Assembly (NCBI GenBank): GCA_007753675.1
Contig: CP036432.1
Coordinates: forward strand, 2,702,394-2,766,393
DNA length: 64,000 nucleotides
Direction: 5' to 3'
Source of the DNA: Stieleria magnilauensis
GTDB taxonomy: Bacteria > Planctomycetota > Planctomycetia > Pirellulales > Pirellulaceae
A model generated the notes under the pieces. It made no database searches and was not told the origin of the DNA. It was given only the letters and a program-made list of their open reading frames with translations. A program made the position numbers and the translations under genes. Positions 1-7,478 of the stretch are shown one piece after another. Every line of letters begins with the position of its first letter. Positions within the stretch are counted from its first letter, which is position 1.

Positions 1-135
1 ATCGAGAATCGGAGCGGTGCTCGCTACCTCCCAGCCGGCGCCATGCCCTCAAACGCGAACGCGAAGCATCCAGGCTCGTTGTTTAAACGTTGACGAACGC
101 GGCAGCCCATCACGCGAGACCGACTAGCTGGAAGC

Positions 136-1785
136 CTATCCCACCGACGAGAGCAGGCATCGATCGCCGGCCTGCACGCCGCGATCAAACGCTTCTTCCA
201 TCAGCGCGACACCGCTCAAATCGGTGCCGGCAAAGTGGATGCGCCCCAGCGACTCGGCCGCCGCCTGCCGCTGGTCACCCCAGACAAACCCCACGCGCGG
301 CTGAATCATCGCGTGCCCCCAACGCATGACGTCGATTCGCCGGATCAAGGAACGGATATCTGGATGGGCTTTGCACAGATCCGAAACGACCACACTCGCC
401 CAGTCACGCCACGAAAGTCGCATCAATTCCGCCCGCGACACCCGTGGATCCTCGTCCAACATCGGCTGGTACCACGTCAACACCGTCGGCCCGTGGTCGC
501 TGCCGGTCTGATGGGTCGACGTGACGTAGCCGAGTGATCGACTGTCATAGATGACGTTGTCCCAGCTCATCTCGCGACCGGATTCCTGGGGCCTGGCATC
601 CAAAAAGACGTTGGCGACCACCCAGCTGCCGTACCGAAACGACGTCAAAGTCCGACCGCTGGCTTTCCAGTCGACGAGGAGGTGGGGTGCTAAAAAATGC
701 GGCGCGGCAAAAACCACGTCTTCGGCTACAAAATCCACGGTCGTCGACGATCGCGTGTCAAACGCACGAATTTGCACGCCCGCGGCGCCGGCATCGCGGA
801 TCGCTGTGACAACATGCCCACCGCGGAGCCGTCGGCCGCACCGATCGGCCAGATGCCGGACGATCCGTCCGTTGCCTTCCGGCCAAGTGATCACCGGCTG
901 CGACTCCGCGCTGCCCGGCCGCAGTCGCGACGCAAAATAAAACACACCGGCCCAGGCACTGGTCTGCCGAATCGTCAGTCCATAGTCATCGCGGCAAGCG
1001 TAATCGACCAGCCAGCAAAGACGCGGCGAGGTGAATCCCTGCGATTGCATCCACTGGCCCATCGACATCGTGTCGAGCTGGCGGACGACATCCTCGTCGG
1101 ACCCGCGCGACATCGGAATCGCAAACATCCGTCGCCCGGATTGATCGCGCCGCGCCGACCAATCTCGCATGGTCTGGCGAAAGCGTTCCAACTGCGAGAG
1201 ATCTTCGTCGCTCGCGTCGACATGTGGATACAGCCCCTCGATCCAACGCCCCTGAAAAAACACGCGTTCCTCGGGCTCGCGACAGAGCGCATCTTCGGCA
1301 AAAACAGGCTCGCCATCCTCCGCCACCGCGACGATCGCCCCCAGCTCCCGAAACAGTTCGACCAATGGTTCGTTTTCTTTCATCGGGGCCGGGACGTAAT
1401 GGGCCCCCCAAGGAAATCGAAAGCCGGCCCGTTCTCCGCTTAGCGACGTCCCCCCAGGCTGATCCTCCAACTCCAAGACCACGAAATCTTCCATGCCGCG
1501 ACGCTGCAATTGCCAGGCTGCCGACAAGCCCGCGATCCCGCCACCGACGATCACCACACGATGAACCTCTGGCGGTCCAGTCGCCTCGGGCGGTCGCCAG
1601 CCATCTCGCAACCGGTGTGGGACCGAATAATCGGGACTGAGCAACTGCCCGTCAAACGACAACCGATCGCGCAGACCGCAACCCACCAAGCCGGTCAGCG
1701 GCACGCCGGCAAGGTAGGCGAGCAACTCGCGACGTGTCCATCGAGTCGGGCAATCGGCCTGTGCATCACTCACATCGCCCCCCAT
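136..1785 (-). CDS. FAD-dependent amine-oxidase-like oxidoreductase, predicted lipoprotein
   Basis: A 549-residue flavoprotein. The dinucleotide-binding motif GGGIAGLSA sits at residues 81-89, followed by the usual acidic strand end and a QPGG motif. The C-terminus carries the second FAD-binding stretch ([13 protein letters not shown]). The N-terminus has a twin-arginine-like run ([20 protein letters not shown]) with a lipobox Cys36, so export and lipid anchoring are likely. This is the last gene of the 7080-136 operon. Its start overlaps the end of the SpeE-like gene by 16 bases. An alternative GTG at 1773, overlapping the preceding TGA as GTGA, matches the coupling seen elsewhere in this operon but would keep the same domains. 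Following a decarboxylase and an aminopropyltransferase, a polyamine or other amine is the natural guess for substrate. That is inference; the fold also covers protoporphyrinogen- and carotenoid-type oxidoreductases. Confidence 0.85.
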   Translation of the reverse strand: MGGDVSDAQADCPTRWTRRELLAYLAGVPLTGLVGCGLRDRLSFDGQLLSPDYSVPHRLRDGWRPPEATGPPEVHRVVIVGGGIAGLSAAWQLQRRGMEDFVVLELEDQPGGTSLSGERAGFRFPWGAHYVPAPMKENEPLVELFRELGAIVAVAEDGEPVFAEDALCREPEERVFFQGRWIEGLYPHVDASDEDLSQLERFRQTMRDWSARRDQSGRRMFAIPMSRGSDEDVVRQLDTMSMGQWMQSQGFTSPRLCWLVDYACRDDYGLTIRQTSAWAGVFYFASRLRPGSAESQPVITWPEGNGRIVRHLADRCGRRLRGGHVVTAIRDAGAAGVQIRAFDTRSSTTVDFVAEDVVFAAPHFLAPHLLVDWKASGRTLTSFRYGSWVVANVFLDARPQESGREMSWDNVIYDSRSLGYVTSTHQTGSDHGPTVLTWYQPMLDEDPRVSRAELMRLSWRDWASVVVSDLCKAHPDIRSLIRRIDVMRWGHAMIQPRVGFVWGDQRQAAAESLGRIHFAGTDLSGVALMEEAFDRGVQAGDRCLLSSVG

Positions 1786-3305
1786 TCTTGCTCGTAATAC
1801 CGAACCAACACCTGATCGTTCAAGCGATTGACGGTCGTCTGGGCGGGCACCAGGTCGGCCGGCATCTGAAACATCGCGACCATGGTTTTGGAATCCAAAA
1901 AACGCAAACCCTGCGGCAGCGGATGGCGAATCAAAAACCCGCCATCGCTGTCAGCCAACAACGGCTGCATCCCCGCCAACGCGAACCCCCAAACGCCGAA
2001 CGAGGGCACTGCGGCGTGATAAGGACGCACGTCAAACCCGGCCTCTTGCATCGTGTTTAAGATGCACCAATAGGACTTCGGCGCCACCAGCGGCGAGGTG
2101 CATTGAATCGACACGATCGCCGAATCGGTGAGACGCCGACGCAGCAATTGAAAGAACCGTGTCGTGTACAACTTCCCCACCGAGTATGATCCGGGATCGG
2201 GAAAATCGATCACCGCCACATCAAATTTTGTTTCGCCTTCGCCCGCCCACACAAAGGCATCTCGATTAACGACGGTCACCCGCGGGTCGGCCAAGGCGTG
2301 TTCGTTTAGCTCGACCAAAGGCGGGAAATCGGTGGCCAAGCGGGTCATCGCCGGATCCAAATCCACCAGCGTGACGGCTTTCACTTTGTCGTAGCGAAGG
2401 ATCTCGCGGACCGCCAATCCGTCGCCGCCCCCGAGCACCAGCACTTGCTCGGCGTCATCGACCATCGTCAACGCCGGGTGCACCAATGATTCGTGATAGC
2501 GATACTCGTCCTTGGAATTGAATTGCAGATGACCGTTGAGGTGCAATTGGAAATGGCCCTGTCGCTGCGTCACCACGATCCGTTGAAAATCCGACTGCGT
2601 TGAATAGACGATCGGGTTCTCCAAAATCGCCTCTTCGGTCCAATCGGTCAGCGTGTCGGCTTTGATGAACGCCACCACCAACAACCCGATCACCAAGAAT
2701 CCGCGCCCCCGCAGCGCGCCGAGTCCGCGACTGGAAAGCAGCGGCCGCAACAAATACGTCCCCCAGACACCGACGACGGCGTTCAGGATTCCGAACAGCA
2801 ACGAGGTCCGGACCAACCCCAAACGCGGCACCAGCAAAACGGGAAACAACACCGACGCCAGCAACGCGCCGATGTAATCAAACGTCAGCACCCGCGCGAC
2901 GAGTTCACGGAAGTCCAAGTGTTCGCGCAAAATCCGCATCAACAGCGGCAGCTCCAACCCGACCAGCGTTCCGATGGCGAACACCGATCCGAACAACGAG
3001 ATCCGGAACCAGGTGATTTGGGCGAACGCGACGAACAGCAACGGCGCCGAAAGACCGCCCAACAAGGCCAAGGCGATTTCGATCTCGATAAACGTCCGCG
3101 CCACTCGGTTTTCCACGTACCGAGAAAGCCACGATCCGACACCGAGCGCCGACAGATAAACTCCGATCACCAATGAAAACTGGGTCACGCTGTCGCCCAG
3201 CAGATAACTCGCCAACGTGCCGGCCAACAGCTCGTAGATCAACCCGCACGTCGCGATGACCAGCACGTTCAAATAGAGCAAGTAGTTCGGCGCGCGATCG
3301 ATCAT
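1770..3305 (-). CDS. Membrane-embedded spermidine synthase-like aminopropyltransferase
   Basis: A 511-residue protein with about seven hydrophobic segments in residues 1-210, then a soluble Rossmann methyltransferase-fold domain. The spermidine synthase signatures are visible: [17 protein letters not shown] at about 257-273, the nucleotide motif LGGGDG at 291-296, the acidic LVDLDP strand near 316, and a catalytic-loop [14 protein letters not shown]. Family members transfer aminopropyl from decarboxylated AdoMet to an amine. Here the catalytic domain is tethered to the membrane, unlike classical soluble SpeE of about 290 residues. The gene starts at an ATGA overlap with the DUF350 gene and overlaps the flavoprotein gene at its end, so it is translationally coupled on both sides. 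The acceptor substrate cannot be read from sequence. Family and fold are secure; an exact product of spermidine is inference. Confidence 0.9.
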   Translation of the reverse strand: MIDRAPNYLLYLNVLVIATCGLIYELLAGTLASYLLGDSVTQFSLVIGVYLSALGVGSWLSRYVENRVARTFIEIEIALALLGGLSAPLLFVAFAQITWFRISLFGSVFAIGTLVGLELPLLMRILREHLDFRELVARVLTFDYIGALLASVLFPVLLVPRLGLVRTSLLFGILNAVVGVWGTYLLRPLLSSRGLGALRGRGFLVIGLLVVAFIKADTLTDWTEEAILENPIVYSTQSDFQRIVVTQRQGHFQLHLNGHLQFNSKDEYRYHESLVHPALTMVDDAEQVLVLGGGDGLAVREILRYDKVKAVTLVDLDPAMTRLATDFPPLVELNEHALADPRVTVVNRDAFVWAGEGETKFDVAVIDFPDPGSYSVGKLYTTRFFQLLRRRLTDSAIVSIQCTSPLVAPKSYWCILNTMQEAGFDVRPYHAAVPSFGVWGFALAGMQPLLADSDGGFLIRHPLPQGLRFLDSKTMVAMFQMPADLVPAQTTVNRLNDQVLVRYYEQEWGAM

Positions 3306-3592
3306 CCTAGAATCGCAGCGGCGATGATGATCGAGATGCCCAACACGATCGCAGCGACGATCGTCGCCAACGCCTGATTGTGTTCCTCGCCGATCTCATG
3401 AACGATCGAAAACGGAGTCAGCTTCTCCATCAACAACAGACACAAGCCGAACACCACGATCCCGACGAGCGAGAAAACGACGGCGGCAATCAAATGGGCG
3501 ACCAACAACTGCATCGGGCTGGCTGCCATGTCTTGCACGTCTTGCGCTAACGGCATTGCAAAATCAAAAACTTTCATCGAAGTCATCTCCAT
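3302..3592 (-). CDS. DUF350 family small membrane protein
   Basis: A 96-residue integral membrane protein related to E. coli YjfL. It has hydrophobic helices at about residues 28-55 and 75-96, separated by a short loop ending in [11 protein letters not shown], a polar stretch typical of DUF350. The ATG at 3592 was chosen because a canonical AGGAGG lies 8 bases upstream and the start sits one base after the stop of the preceding small gene; a longer in-frame reading to 3673 would overlap that gene entirely. It ends in an ATGA overlap with the SpeE-like gene. DUF350 proteins are repeatedly found beside AdoMet decarboxylase, DUF4178 and spermidine synthase genes, but their molecular function is not known to me. 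Confidence 0.85.
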   Translation of the reverse strand: MEMTSMKVFDFAMPLAQDVQDMAASPMQLLVAHLIAAVVFSLVGIVVFGLCLLLMEKLTPFSIVHEIGEEHNQALATIVAAIVLGISIIIAAAILG

Positions 3593-3593
3593 G

Positions 3594-3788
3594 TTATTTC
3601 CCTCCTCCCCATGAACCACCGAACGAGCGACCGCCGCCGTAGTAACCGCCACTGCTAGAACCGCTACTTTCAAGCGCCTTGGCGATCCCGAAATTGGGCG
3701 CCCTCCAGCTGAATGCCGCGGCGGCGGTGAACCAACCGCAAATCACGAACCCCATGGTTAGATACACGACCATCACTGTGTTTTTCAT
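3594..3788 (-). CDS. Small Gly-rich single-pass membrane peptide
   Basis: A 64-residue protein with one N-terminal hydrophobic helix (about residues 4-26, VMVVYLTMGFVICGWFTAAA). It ends in a Gly/Ser/Tyr-rich tail (SSGGYYGGGRSFGGSWGGGK). No enzymatic motif is visible. Its ATG immediately follows the DUF4178 stop codon (TAAATG), and its own stop lies one base before the DUF350 ATG, so it is almost certainly translated. The last codons double as the strong ribosome binding site of the DUF350 gene. Position and tail resemble short low-complexity membrane peptides that accompany such clusters. Function unknown. Confidence 0.75.
   Translation of the reverse strand: MKNTVMVVYLTMGFVICGWFTAAAAFSWRAPNFGIAKALESSGSSSGGYYGGGRSFGGSWGGGK
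3601..3606 (-). promoter_or_regulatory. Strong Shine-Dalgarno site for the DUF350 gene
   Basis: On the minus strand AGGAGG lies 8 bases before the ATG at 3592. It is embedded in the last Gly codons of the preceding small gene. It is one of the few clear ribosome binding sites in the window and decides the DUF350 start. Confidence 0.7.
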
Positions 3789-5342
3789 TTAATCATCCGA
3801 GGATGCGTAGGGGCTGAAATCGCTGTCTTTCCAGCGCCGAACTTCAAAGTTGTGCAGATACGCCATCACAACGGCCGGGACCAGCGTGACGCCTACCAAG
3901 GCATAGAACAAGAGCCAACCATCGGCTTTGCCCCGACCGATCACGGCGTAAGCGAAAAACAGATAGAACATGAATCCCAGCCAAGCGAGCCAAAACCTGG
4001 CCCCCGGTGTCGGCCGCGGCTGGATCACGCCGACGCCCCAGGGACGCGGCAAATCTTTCACGCCAAACGTTTGTTCAAGCTCTTCGGCGGTGATGTAGTG
4101 CCCCTCGGAAATCGTGACTTCTTGCGACTTTCCATAGCCGCTGCGTTCCCAAGACAGCATCCGCGGCGGCGCAATGTAGTCGGACGTGTAGACCTGCTCG
4201 CCGACGGTGACCTTCCAATAAAACTCGCCCACAACGTATCGAACATAGGCTGTTCCCCGGTCGTAGATCTTGAACGTTTCGCCGTCGTACGTCGCAGAAT
4301 CAGCGATCGAGACGGGCGGCTCGTCAACGGGTGCGACGAGCGACCAATGGTTGTCGTTGCAGACCAGCCAACGAAATCCGGTTTCGCGGTTGTACAACAG
4401 GTATTCGGTCCACGGATACGTTCGGCCGGCGTACTTGGCGTAACGTTCCATGAAGCCGATGACGGTGTATTTTTTGCCGCCGAAATCGCCGACGCTGCCG
4501 AGCGGAATCAGCGGCTTGACTTTCTTTTGATGCAGCGTTTGCAACAGCGATAGCTTTCCGTCTTTGGCGTCCAAGATCGACGTGCAGTTCGGGCAAGCGA
4601 CCCGCAGTGTTTCATCGGGAGCTCGTAGCGCCAGTGGCCCGCCGCACTTGGGGCAATTCAATTGCAGCGAATCCACACGGACCTTGCCGGCGTCGGGGTC
4701 CAACGAATCGAGCCTGATGCCAAGCTCGTCGAGCGTGACTTCGCTGCCCAAGTAGGCCGACTGCTCGGCATCGTCGCTGCCGTCGCCGTACTCAAACGTC
4801 GCGACCGCTTTGTTCGCACCGTACAAATCCACGTACAGATGGTCGGCGCCCGGGTGGAATTCCCAAGGCAGTTCCCCTTCGGCACCCTCGGCCACCGCGA
4901 CGCCCTTTTCGCGGACCGTCAGTTCGACACCCTTGAGCGTGATTTTCTGCTTCAGCTGGATGCTGTCGTAATCCGGCAAACGAGACTTGTCGGTCAACTT
5001 TCGCTGCATCGTCAACGAAAACTTCCCCTGGGCCTCGGCCAGCCAGCCCCATCGATCACCGGGGAACGCCAAGTACCATTCGTCCCACGACCCGCCGCCG
5101 GAGTGACGGTAACGCACCCGTCCGGTAATCGTGAATGATTTCTTGTTCCATTTGCCGGTGATCCCACGAGCCAACCCCGAAGCCGGATCACCGACCTCGG
5201 CGACTTTGCCGTAGTCCTTGATGTCCCGATCCGCGCGTCCCACCGCCGTGTGACAGAACTCACACACCGTGACCAGCGAAGACCCCGTGGTGAATTCCAC
5301 CGGTCCGCCACAGGCCGGGCAGTTCGTGTTCAGGCGTTTCAT
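3789..5342 (-). CDS. DUF4178 protein with two zinc ribbons and C-terminal membrane hairpin
   Basis: A 517-residue protein. The N-terminal zinc ribbon has Cys8, Cys11, Cys27 and Cys30 (CPAC...CEFC). It is followed by a beta-rich DUF4178 module with the motif SFTITGRVRYRHSGGGSWDEWY. A second CPKC...CPNC ribbon at about 230-258 leads into a second DUF4178 module (KKYTVIGFMERYAKYAGRTYPWTEYLL-type), so the architecture is an internal duplication. Two hydrophobic helices lie near residues 450-495, giving a membrane hairpin with a short charged tail. Translation starts at an ATGA overlap with the speD stop and ends directly against the next ATG. DUF4178 has no established activity. Its constant partnership with AdoMet decarboxylase and DUF350 suggests a role in the same membrane-polyamine process. 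Confidence 0.9.
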   Translation of the reverse strand: MKRLNTNCPACGGPVEFTTGSSLVTVCEFCHTAVGRADRDIKDYGKVAEVGDPASGLARGITGKWNKKSFTITGRVRYRHSGGGSWDEWYLAFPGDRWGWLAEAQGKFSLTMQRKLTDKSRLPDYDSIQLKQKITLKGVELTVREKGVAVAEGAEGELPWEFHPGADHLYVDLYGANKAVATFEYGDGSDDAEQSAYLGSEVTLDELGIRLDSLDPDAGKVRVDSLQLNCPKCGGPLALRAPDETLRVACPNCTSILDAKDGKLSLLQTLHQKKVKPLIPLGSVGDFGGKKYTVIGFMERYAKYAGRTYPWTEYLLYNRETGFRWLVCNDNHWSLVAPVDEPPVSIADSATYDGETFKIYDRGTAYVRYVVGEFYWKVTVGEQVYTSDYIAPPRMLSWERSGYGKSQEVTISEGHYITAEELEQTFGVKDLPRPWGVGVIQPRPTPGARFWLAWLGFMFYLFFAYAVIGRGKADGWLLFYALVGVTLVPAVVMAYLHNFEVRRWKDSDFSPYASSDD

Positions 5343-5749
5343 CGCAGCGATTCCTTCCGCGTCAATCGAAGATCACGATTCAACTGCCGCACCACGACAT
5401 CGCGGGCTTCAAACATGCGTTCCAGTTCCTGTCGCCAAGGCCAAGCGGGTCGCCGACGGCAACAATACAAATTGAAGGTGGCGAATTCGTGTTCAGGATA
5501 GGTGTGACAGGCCAAATGGGATTCGCTTAGCAGGTACAGCGCCGTCACACCGCCGGGGCCGGGGAAGGTGTGAAAGGTGGGCTGGCCGACGATCGTTAAA
5601 CCCAAATCCGCAACGACGCGCTGACAAATCGATTGGACCCGCGGCAGATCTCGCAGCGCACCGGCCGCGCAGCCCGAGGCATCGATCATCCATTCCGTCC
5701 CTCCGGTGAATCCGGCGAGCGGCCCCGATCGTTGCTGTGGTTCGTCCAC
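5339..5749 (-). CDS. speD: S-adenosylmethionine decarboxylase proenzyme
   Basis: A 136-residue pyruvoyl enzyme of the short bacterial class that makes decarboxylated AdoMet, the aminopropyl donor. The self-cleavage motif LSESHLACHTYPE is present. Cleavage is expected between Glu76 and Ser77, with His82 and the Cys96/Cys97 pair in the positions of the family's processing and catalytic residues. I chose the GTG at 5749 (AAAAGGA about 11 bases upstream) because the family's first strand needs the GTEW residues that precede the first ATG at 5689; starting at that ATG would trim it. The longer open frame back to 6451 is out-of-frame sequence over the SPFH gene. The stop overlaps the DUF4178 start as ATGA. 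It supplies substrate to the SpeE-like enzyme four genes downstream. Confidence 0.88.
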   Translation of the reverse strand: MDEPQQRSGPLAGFTGGTEWMIDASGCAAGALRDLPRVQSICQRVVADLGLTIVGQPTFHTFPGPGGVTALYLLSESHLACHTYPEHEFATFNLYCCRRRPAWPWRQELERMFEARDVVVRQLNRDLRLTRKESLR

Positions 5750-5869
5750 TTGAATTGCAGTCCTTTTGAAATGATCGCCAGTGAGTGGGCTCCCGCCACA
5801 CGCCGATGGCGGCCGGCAGGCGGATAGCCCAATGCCACCTACCTTGGTTCCAAACGGGGTGTTTTTTGT

Positions 5870-5932
5870 GAGCGGTAGGGCGCGAGCCTTCCGGTCTTTC
5901 GAGGTGGAACCGGACGGCTCGCGCCGTTCCGC
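5870..5932. repeat. Hairpin repeat between SPFH and speD genes
   Basis: Inverted arms at 5880-5895 and 5909-5924 (GCGCGAGCCTTCCGGT and its complement with one mismatch) enclose a 13-base loop. The same core forms the inner arms of the 133-bp elements at 19951 and 51261. It lies in the 218-base gap inside the operon, so as RNA it could stabilise or attenuate the transcript between the two genes. Confidence 0.7.
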
Positions 5933-5967
5933 CAACTCCTTCAGGCGGAGCCCGGGAACGAGTGGGG

Positions 5968-7080
5968 TCACATCGGCGGTGGTGGCGGAGGTGGTGTTTG
6001 GGAAACGAACAGCCCGGCCAAGGCGGGCACGGTCGCGGCGGCCGACCAGGCTTCCATCCCGGCGGTCCAGACCATGGTGTCCTTGGTGACTTCGCCCGAT
6101 GCGATGCCGCTGGAAAGCTGTGCGAGGGAGAAAGGACCTTTGGTCTGCCCGGCGACGGCGACGTGCCAGGCTGCCGGAGGAGGCGGGGGTGCCGCGGCGG
6201 GGCCGGCTGCGGGAGTCGCTCCCATCGCGCCGCCCATCATTCGACCGGCCATCGCCATGCCCATCCCCAACCCCAAGCCTTCGGCGGCGCCACCGCCGGA
6301 GGAGTTTTCCGCCGCCGCCGTCATGGCGTTGCCCATCTGGTATTGCTGGAACTTGTTCATGTCGCCGATCACGCCCATGCTGGTCCGCGTGTCGAGCGCC
6401 TTTTCGACCGCTTCGGGCAACGAAATGTTGACGACAAACAACTGCGGGCAATCCAACCCGTACTCGTCATCGATCTGTTCGACCACGCGTGCCCGAATGG
6501 TGTCACCGAGTTCCCGATAGCGTGATGCCAGATCGAGTGCGGGAATCTGCAGATCCGCCAACGCCTGCGAGAAGGCCGAGGTGATCATCGAACGCATCAA
6601 ATCGGTGATCTCGTCGGACTGGAAGTCGTCGTCGGTTCCAACGATCTCCCGCAACAGCGCTTTCGGCTCGACCGCTTGCAAGGCGTAGGTGCCGAAAGCG
6701 CGAATACGGATCGGGCCGAACTCGGGATCTCGCAACATCACGGGATTCGGCGTTCCCCATTTCAGATCGGTGATCTGCTTGGTGCTGACGAAATACACTT
6801 CGGCCTTGAAGGGGCTTTCGAAGCCGTATTTCCAACCCTGCAACGTCGACAGGATCGGCATGTTTTTGGTTTCGAGCTCGTAGTGCCCGGGACCATACGT
6901 ATCGGCGATCTCGCCGCCGCTGACCAAAACCGCCATTTGGCCCGGACGCACGATCAACTGTGCGCCGTTTTTGATTTCGTTGTTGTACCTGGGAAACCGC
7001 CAAACCAACGTATGATTGGAGTCGTCGATCCACTCAATGATGTCGATCAGTTCGTGGCGCAACCTGTCAAACAATCCCAT
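5968..7080 (-). CDS. SPFH/band-7 family protein with C-terminal GYF_2 domain
   Basis: A 370-residue protein. Residues 1-240 are an SPFH domain of the virion-core-like type (NNEIKNGAQLIVRPGQMAVLVSGGEIADTYGPGHYEL). A Met/Gly-rich linker follows at about 245-300, then a proline run and a GYF_2 module (WHVAVAGQTKGPFSLAQL... DTMVWTAGMEAWSAA) at about 305-360, ending in a polyproline tail. SPFH proteins form oligomeric membrane scaffolds, and GYF_2 modules bind peptides or membranes. There is no clear N-terminal transmembrane helix, so peripheral attachment is likely. It is the first gene of the minus-strand operon and 218 bases upstream of speD. Assignment of domains is firm; the role in organising the operon's membrane enzymes is inference. 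Confidence 0.9.
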   Translation of the reverse strand: MGLFDRLRHELIDIIEWIDDSNHTLVWRFPRYNNEIKNGAQLIVRPGQMAVLVSGGEIADTYGPGHYELETKNMPILSTLQGWKYGFESPFKAEVYFVSTKQITDLKWGTPNPVMLRDPEFGPIRIRAFGTYALQAVEPKALLREIVGTDDDFQSDEITDLMRSMITSAFSQALADLQIPALDLASRYRELGDTIRARVVEQIDDEYGLDCPQLFVVNISLPEAVEKALDTRTSMGVIGDMNKFQQYQMGNAMTAAAENSSGGGAAEGLGLGMGMAMAGRMMGGAMGATPAAGPAAAPPPPPAAWHVAVAGQTKGPFSLAQLSSGIASGEVTKDTMVWTAGMEAWSAAATVPALAGLFVSQTPPPPPPPM

Positions 7081-7478
7081 AGCAATTCCTGGTAGAGAAA
7101 AGTTAGTCGAGGCGATCCGTTTTCACTTCGCCCAATCAGCTCCAAAAACATCGGCCCAAAACGGACGACCGTCCAGGCGCAGAAAACGACGAGTGGCGTT
7201 ACTCTAGCAAATTGCCCCCCGCGATGCACGCCGACGGATGACGCCACGGCAGGTTTCTGAAAGATCCGCTCGTTCAACGGGGCTTTGCCGCAGAGGTGAA
7301 ATCCAGGATGACAATAGGACCAATGTGACAAATAGGACTCATGGGCCTTATCTGTCGCATGCGTCCTATTTCCCCACGAGTTCTCCGTCGCTCGGCGGCG
7401 TGACCACGATCTATCGAACGACGCCACACCAGCGTACATTCTCACCTTTCCCACGCTATTCTCACTAAAGACTTTCGC
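7081..7478. other. Divergent intergenic region, SPFH operon and polA
   Basis: This 398-base gap must contain the promoters of both the minus-strand operon and polA. No convincing -35/-10 pair could be fixed by eye. The only structure seen is a short TAGGAC-type repeat cluster with an inverted pair, listed separately. Confidence 0.5.
7312..7375. repeat. TAGGAC-type short repeat with inverted arms
   Basis: AATAGGACC and AAATAGGACT occur 15 bases apart, and GTCCTATTT follows in inverted orientation, giving a 9-bp perfect inverted repeat around a loop of about 25 bases. It lies upstream of polA. Such TAGGAC repeats are, to my recollection, common in planctomycete intergenic DNA. Function unknown. 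Confidence 0.45.

Noticed and set aside
697..1443. 248-residue plus-strand frame over the flavoprotein gene
   Set aside because: Antisense shadow of a gene with clear FAD-binding motifs and operon context.
5750..6451. Extended speD frame reaching 6451
   Set aside because: The extra sequence overlaps the SPFH gene in another frame and is Arg/Gly-rich noise; the SpeD fold starts near 5749.
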